This document shows positions 52,373-56,229 of a stretch of DNA of 56,229 nucleotides, piece by piece. Made by a program: the position numbers and the translations under genes. The DNA is from an uncultured Bacillota bacterium (GTDB taxonomy: Bacteria; Bacillota_I; Bacilli_A; RF39; UBA660), in the NCBI GenBank assembly GCA_947650795.1, contig CANSWR010000004.1:1-56229 (forward strand). The letters are read 5' to 3'. The notes beneath the pieces were generated by a model. The model searched no databases. It was given only the letters and a program-made list of their open reading frames with translations, and was not told the DNA's origin. The number at the start of each line of letters is the position of its first letter. Positions within the stretch are counted from its first letter, which is position 1.

Positions 52373-54574
52373 TTAATGAGATATTTTTTCTTTCTTGTTA
52401 TTAACAATCATATAAATAAAATACATAATTAATGATAAAATAGAAACTATAGAACCTATTTTTAATCCAGGTGTAAAATACTTAAACACTATTTTATTGT
52501 CTCCTTCATTAATCTTAACGGCCATAAAACCATTATCTACCATTTCAATTTTTGCGTCTTTCCCATTAACCGTAGCACTAAAACCTTTATCATAAGGAAT
52601 AGTATAAATAGCTAATGTATCCCCACTAGATGTGATATTAGAAATAAACCCATTATCGATAAATTCAAACTCATTAGAAGAATAAGAAACATTTTTGCCA
52701 AATAAATCTTTATACTTTTCTATCTGTTCATCACTCATAATAACTTTATCTAAAATAACCTTTCTTCTTTCTTCATAACTTAAATTGTTAAATTCATCTT
52801 GACTAATATAATCATCTAATGAAAACCCAAAATTATAATAACTTGGATTATAATATATATAATAACCATTTTCAGTATTATATAATAGCTCATAACCTAA
52901 ATAACTTAAATCATCTCCACAACTCATAACATACTTAACACCAAGAAAACTATTCATATCTTTATCTTTTATATCTATATTAGTATAAATACTTCTTTCT
53001 AAATTTAAACTTTGATGAAACAGAAAACTACTAGAATTTACATTAGAATTAAAAACTCTAATATTATTGTTTCTTAAAATATAACCATAATTAAATTCAC
53101 ATGTAATAGAACCATTAGATCTAGAATTTTTATCTAAACTTATATACTTATCAGAATCTAAAAATCTTTCATAATAATTTGATGTTTTAAAAGTTCCTAC
53201 TTTGTAGTAAAAAACATCTTTATTTCCCCAAAAAGTTACAAATAAGAAAATGGCACAAATTAAAAATTTCAATCCATACTTTCTCTTTTTCCAAAAACAT
53301 AAAAGAGTTAAATTAATAATCATAAAACTTAAAAATAATATAAGACAAGTTTTATTGAAAATAACTTCATTAACAGAAGAATATACAAATAATCCTAAGA
53401 AAAATAATAAAGCACAAATAACAGATAAGATAACTCCTATATTTATTTTTAAATTATCTTCTAAACATTTAATACTCATAAGAGATAAAATTAAAGTTGC
53501 CATATAAAACCATCTAGCATAATAAGTAGCTTGAAATAAAACGAAACTACTATTTAATATTGGTACAATCATAAAAATACCAAGAATTAACATAAGAATA
53601 CTAATCCATTTTTTATAATTTTTAAAGAAATAAGAAATAGCTAATACACTACCAACTACAGGTAAGTATGCTTCAACACTTGTAAAATTATTGGGACTTA
53701 TAATACCTTTCATAGACATTACTTCAGAAGGAAAAATAAATGCTCTTAATATTTCAAAATATCTCAAAATAGGATGTTTAACACTACTCATAAAACTCCA
53801 AGCAGTACTAAGTCTAGTATTTCCCATAGTAAATAGAGCACAAGGAATCAAAACAAACATAGCTATACCTACACCTAAAACTCCTTCAATTAAAATATTT
53901 ATAAAAGTTTTTAAAGTAATTTTGTACTCTTTAGTAAAGAATTTAACAAGAAAATAAATAGCTAAAAACACACATTGACCTATAAAGAAAAACCAATTAG
54001 TAATCGCACAAAGTGCCACACAAATAGCAAATCTTCCTTTTTTATTATCATAAATTAAATTATCCAAAGTATAAAGAAGTAAAGGAAAGAAAGCTACAAC
54101 ATCATGAAAATGATAAAAAAGAATATTTGTTAATTGAAATCCAGAAAAAGTATAAAGTAAACTTCCCAAAACTGCATAATTCTTATTTTTCACATACCTT
54201 TTTAAAAACAAAAATGAAGTAAGACCACAAATACCATACTTTAAAATATATATAGGTCCAATTAAATATTGAAAAATATCAGAAGGAAACAAATATCCTA
54301 TAATATTAAATGGACTAAAAATATTATAAAATCCATAAGTCCCAATCATATTGCTTCCAAACTCATTAAACCATGTCCATAAAAAACTACCTTCTTTTAT
54401 AGAATCATTAATCATTTTATTAAAAGGAATTTGTTGATAATTAAAGTCAGCATCCAATGAATAAACTCCTTTATTAATTATTATATTAGGTAAAATTATT
54501 AAAGACCCTAAAATAAGAGCAAGAAATAATGCTAAAAATGCTTTGTTTTTAAATAAAGATTTAATTCTTTTCAT
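52373..54574 (-). CDS. yfhO: YfhO-family membrane glycosyltransferase partner
   Basis: ~733 aa, about a dozen TM helices with a large C-terminal extracellular part and a final TM helix. GVYSLDADFNYQQIPF, FNEFGSNMIGTYGFYN, SPFNIIGYLFP, LLYTFSGFQ and the C-terminal FSATVNGKDAKI match YfhO (GT-C-like). In Bacillus CsbB makes a lipid-linked GlcNAc and YfhO transfers it to lipoteichoic acid. The start at ATG 54574 lies 6 nt after GGAGG and inside the end of the CsbB-like gene, so the pair is coupled. Confidence 0.88.
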   Translation of the reverse strand: MKRIKSLFKNKAFLALFLALILGSLIILPNIIINKGVYSLDADFNYQQIPFNKMINDSIKEGSFLWTWFNEFGSNMIGTYGFYNIFSPFNIIGYLFPSDIFQYLIGPIYILKYGICGLTSFLFLKRYVKNKNYAVLGSLLYTFSGFQLTNILFYHFHDVVAFFPLLLYTLDNLIYDNKKGRFAICVALCAITNWFFFIGQCVFLAIYFLVKFFTKEYKITLKTFINILIEGVLGVGIAMFVLIPCALFTMGNTRLSTAWSFMSSVKHPILRYFEILRAFIFPSEVMSMKGIISPNNFTSVEAYLPVVGSVLAISYFFKNYKKWISILMLILGIFMIVPILNSSFVLFQATYYARWFYMATLILSLMSIKCLEDNLKINIGVILSVICALLFFLGLFVYSSVNEVIFNKTCLILFLSFMIINLTLLCFWKKRKYGLKFLICAIFLFVTFWGNKDVFYYKVGTFKTSNYYERFLDSDKYISLDKNSRSNGSITCEFNYGYILRNNNIRVFNSNVNSSSFLFHQSLNLERSIYTNIDIKDKDMNSFLGVKYVMSCGDDLSYLGYELLYNTENGYYIYYNPSYYNFGFSLDDYISQDEFNNLSYEERRKVILDKVIMSDEQIEKYKDLFGKNVSYSSNEFEFIDNGFISNITSSGDTLAIYTIPYDKGFSATVNGKDAKIEMVDNGFMAVKINEGDNKIVFKYFTPGLKIGSIVSILSLIMYFIYMIVNNKKEKISH

Positions 54575-55526
54575 CATTTTCCTCCAAATTTTCAGAAATA
54601 ATAAATCTAGGTCTACGCTTAGTTTCACTATAAACTTTGCCTACATATTCTCCAATTAAACCTATTGAAAACATTTGGATTCCAGAAACTAGCCAAATAG
54701 AACATACTATAAATGTCCATCCATCGACAGTTTTGCCCATTAACTTAACTATTAAAGAATAAAAAAGTATTAAAACACTAATGAATAATATAAAAACTCC
54801 TAAATTCATAACAAACTTAATAGGTTTAACGCTAAAAGAAGTAATACCATCCCAAGCTAACTTAAGCATTTTCTTTAAAGGATATTTACTTTCACCTGCA
54901 AACCTTTCATTTCTTTCGTAATATACAACATCAGATTTAAAACCTATAAGTGGAAAAATACCTCTTAAAAATAAATTGACTTCCTCAAAATTTTCAAAAT
55001 GATTTAAGACATTTTTACTAGTTAACCTATAATCAGCATGATTATAAACTACATCTACACCCATAAACTTCATAAATTTATAAAAACTTTGTGCAGTAAC
55101 TCTCTTAAACCAAGTATCTTTCTTTCTACTATTTCTAACACCATAGACTATTTCACAATCTTCATTATTATATTTATCAATCATTTCATCAATAGCATTA
55201 ATATCATCTTGTAAATCAGCATCCATACTTATGACAATATCAGCATATTTTTTAGCAGTTAATAAGCCACCCAACAAAGCATTTTGATGACCTCTATTCC
55301 TAGAAAGAGAAATACCTGTAAATAATTTATCATTTTTACTTATATCTTTTATTAAATTCCAAGTATTATCCTTACTCCCATCATTAATATACATGACTTT
55401 GCTTTTATCAGAAACTTTTCCTTTCTTAATTAAACTTTCCATTTTAACTTTTAACTGTTTTGTAGTCTCCATCAAAACTTCTTCCTCATTATAACAAGGA
55501 ACAACTACATATAAAATTTTACCCAT
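54561..55526 (-). CDS. CsbB/GtrB-like family 2 glycosyltransferase
   Basis: 321 aa. A GT-A domain with VVVPCYNEEEVL, YINDGSKDNTW, LSRNRGHQNALLGGL and the DxD motif in SMDADLQDD. Two C-terminal TM helices (NLGVFILFISVLILFYSLIV and FIVCSIWLVSGIQMFSIGLI) follow, ending GEYVGKVYSETKRRPRF. It transfers a sugar to undecaprenyl phosphate. The start at 55526 (MGKILYVVVPC) follows AGAGGTTGA. It is coupled to the YfhO-like gene. Confidence 0.93.
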   Translation of the reverse strand: MGKILYVVVPCYNEEEVLMETTKQLKVKMESLIKKGKVSDKSKVMYINDGSKDNTWNLIKDISKNDKLFTGISLSRNRGHQNALLGGLLTAKKYADIVISMDADLQDDINAIDEMIDKYNNEDCEIVYGVRNSRKKDTWFKRVTAQSFYKFMKFMGVDVVYNHADYRLTSKNVLNHFENFEEVNLFLRGIFPLIGFKSDVVYYERNERFAGESKYPLKKMLKLAWDGITSFSVKPIKFVMNLGVFILFISVLILFYSLIVKLMGKTVDGWTFIVCSIWLVSGIQMFSIGLIGEYVGKVYSETKRRPRFIISENLEENDEKN

Positions 55527-55636
55527 AAAATCAACCTCTCTAAAATAATTATAACATAATAACAAAAAGATTATCTAATTTTGTCGAAAAACACACAAAC
55601 AATAAATAAAAATATATAATTAAGATAGGTGATAGT

Positions 55637-55858
55637 ATGGAAATGATATATCAAAATAACACACTTTTTGTAGATCTATGTGGAGATGTAGACATAATTA
55701 ATTTTCAAAGAAAACTTTTTAGTGTAGTGAGCAAATATAAAATATCAAAAGTCGTAGTTGATACTAGAGATGTATTTAATTATAAAAGAAGTTCTTATAC
55801 TAATTTAAGAGACGCGTATGAAGAAGAATTTAAAGGCAAGCTCAGTATTGTAAGATAA
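55637..55858 (+). CDS. Small STAS-like protein, 73 aa
   Basis: The pattern NNTLFVDLCGDVDIINFQRK, then KISKVVVDTRDVFNYKRSSY, resembles the strand-helix-strand core of STAS/anti-sigma-antagonist proteins, but it is shorter than the usual ~100 aa and lacks a clear phospho-Ser motif. AGGTGATAGT precedes the ATG. A hairpin at 55862-55890 (AGTGCT / AGCAtACT, then TTTT) may terminate it. The assignment is tentative. Confidence 0.6.
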   Translation: MEMIYQNNTLFVDLCGDVDIINFQRKLFSVVSKYKISKVVVDTRDVFNYKRSSYTNLRDAYEEEFKGKLSIVR

Positions 55859-55870
55859 AAAAAAGTGCTT

Positions 55871-56101
55871 CTACTTGAGCATACTTTTAGGGTAGGGTTC
55901 TCTTTTATCTGTTCTTCCTACTAAATAATCAATACTAGTGTTATAATAATTAGCCAAAATATCTAATTTTTCAATAGGTATAGAATTAATACCTAATTCA
56001 TATTTATTATATTGTTGTTGAGTAACTTTTAAAATCTCAGCAATATTTTTTTGATACAAATCTTTATCATCTCTTAATTCTTTAATTCTTGATATATTCA
56101 T
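55871..56101 (-). CDS. Xre-family HTH regulator, 76 aa
   Basis: A single HTH domain: ISRIKELRDDKDLYQKNIAE, KVTQQQYNKYELGINSIPIE, LANYYNTSIDYLVGRTDKRE, typical of Cro/CI-type proteins. The ATG at 56101 follows GGTGATTATA; the upstream in-frame ATG at 56113 lies before that site. It is divergent from the gene starting at the right edge. Confidence 0.88.
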   Translation of the reverse strand: MNISRIKELRDDKDLYQKNIAEILKVTQQQYNKYELGINSIPIEKLDILANYYNTSIDYLVGRTDKREPYPKSMLK

Positions 56102-56153
56102 TATAATCACCATTAATTTAATTTTAACTTACAACTTAAAATTGTGTTGACTT

Positions 56154-56182
56154 AAACAATCACAGGTTGTATAGATGTAAGG
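56154..56182 (+). promoter_or_regulatory. Possible promoter of the gene leaving the window
   Basis: TTGACT followed at ~17 nt by TATAGA, in the 100-bp divergent gap behind the Xre gene. Short inverted elements (CAAC...GTTG) nearby could be regulator sites. Confidence 0.4.
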
Positions 56183-56200
56183 GTAGAAATGGAGAAATTG

Positions 56201-56229
56201 ATGAAAAAATCAAAGTCTGTAATTTTAAT
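56201..56229 (+). CDS. Start of a partial gene cut by the window edge
   Basis: ATG 56201 with GGAG six nt upstream opens MKKSKSVIL, which looks like the start of a signal peptide or membrane segment. An alternative in-frame ATG is at 56189. Too little is visible to name it. Confidence 0.4.

Noticed and set aside
1-56229. CRISPR arrays, tRNA or rRNA genes, insertion sequences with intact transposase
   Set aside because: None seen on either strand; the only mobile-type gene is the frameshifted Rpn-type ORF.
1-56229. Mollicutes code with TGA as Trp
   Set aside because: TGG is used for conserved Trp residues and TGA ends rsmE and the ABC-F gene at expected lengths.

Overview
The window is low-GC (visibly about 25-30 percent), gene-dense DNA from a Gram-positive-type bacterium. 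TGG encodes Trp and TGA acts as a stop (rsmE, ABC-F), so the standard bacterial code is used. Almost every gene has an AGGAGG- or AGGTGA-type ribosome binding site, and promoters are of the housekeeping TTGACA-17-TATAAT type. Several features fit a monoderm Bacillota cell: a T-box leader, an L20 leader, MurT/GatD, a FemAB-type peptidoglycan bridge enzyme, CdaA/CdaR, a CsbB/YfhO pair and a CotY/CotZ-type protein. The inferred tmRNA tag ends in ...SFA, resembling Mollicutes tags more than the usual ALAA. My best guess is an uncultured gut-type Bacilli/Mollicutes-related lineage (RF39- or Erysipelotrichia-like). That placement is inference.

Layout. 1-4.9 kb: two unrecognised proteins and a MATE transporter fused to a cytidylate-kinase-like domain. 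5.0-9.8 kb: the str operon rpsL-rpsG-fusA, two tiny tuf-like ORFs, then tuf with its own promoter. 9.9-14.7 kb: a frameshifted Rpn-type PD-(D/E)XK gene, a membrane-anchored protein, a UcpA-like SDR and a long-tailed lipoprotein. 14.7-17.3 kb: rpsO-pnp. 17.3-19.8 kb: small surface and envelope genes, including an EIIB-like protein and a spore-coat-like Cys-rich protein. 20.0-28.5 kb: topA, a pilin-like pair, rsmE, an acidic-tail membrane protein, mtaB, a candidate small RNA facing a 26-aa membrane peptide, and T-box-controlled aspS. 28.5-31.0 kb: an accessory islet with an Xre regulator, decayed DNA and a 511-aa protein with two HEPN-like Rx4H motifs. 31.0-32.5 kb: the L20 leader with infC-rpmI-rplT. 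32.5-33.4 kb: a 0.9-kb insert between two copies of the rplT 3' end plus terminator. 33.5-41.9 kb: a FemAB-type enzyme, eno, a UMPH-1-like nucleotidase, secG-rnr-smpB, an ABC-F ATPase and ssrA. 42.1-50.1 kb: a DUF3048 protein, cdaA-cdaR, DUF378, a LolA-like lipoprotein, pepF, a second candidate RNA and a membrane protein. 50.1-55.5 kb (minus): murT-gatD and the CsbB-YfhO-type pair. The right edge has a small STAS-like ORF, an Xre regulator and the start of a divergent gene.

How the genes work together. Most of the window is housekeeping translation, with leader RNAs at rpsO, infC and aspS and ribosome rescue by smpB and ssrA. RNA turnover (pnp, rnr), Sec export (secG) and cell-envelope building (MurT/GatD, FemAB-type enzyme, CdaA/CdaR, CsbB/YfhO) make up most of the rest. 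The most unusual observations are the double-HEPN protein, a GatD homologue lacking both catalytic residues, the tuf-derived mini-ORFs, two promoter-bearing structured RNAs that I cannot assign, and an insert flanked by 33-bp repeats behind rplT.
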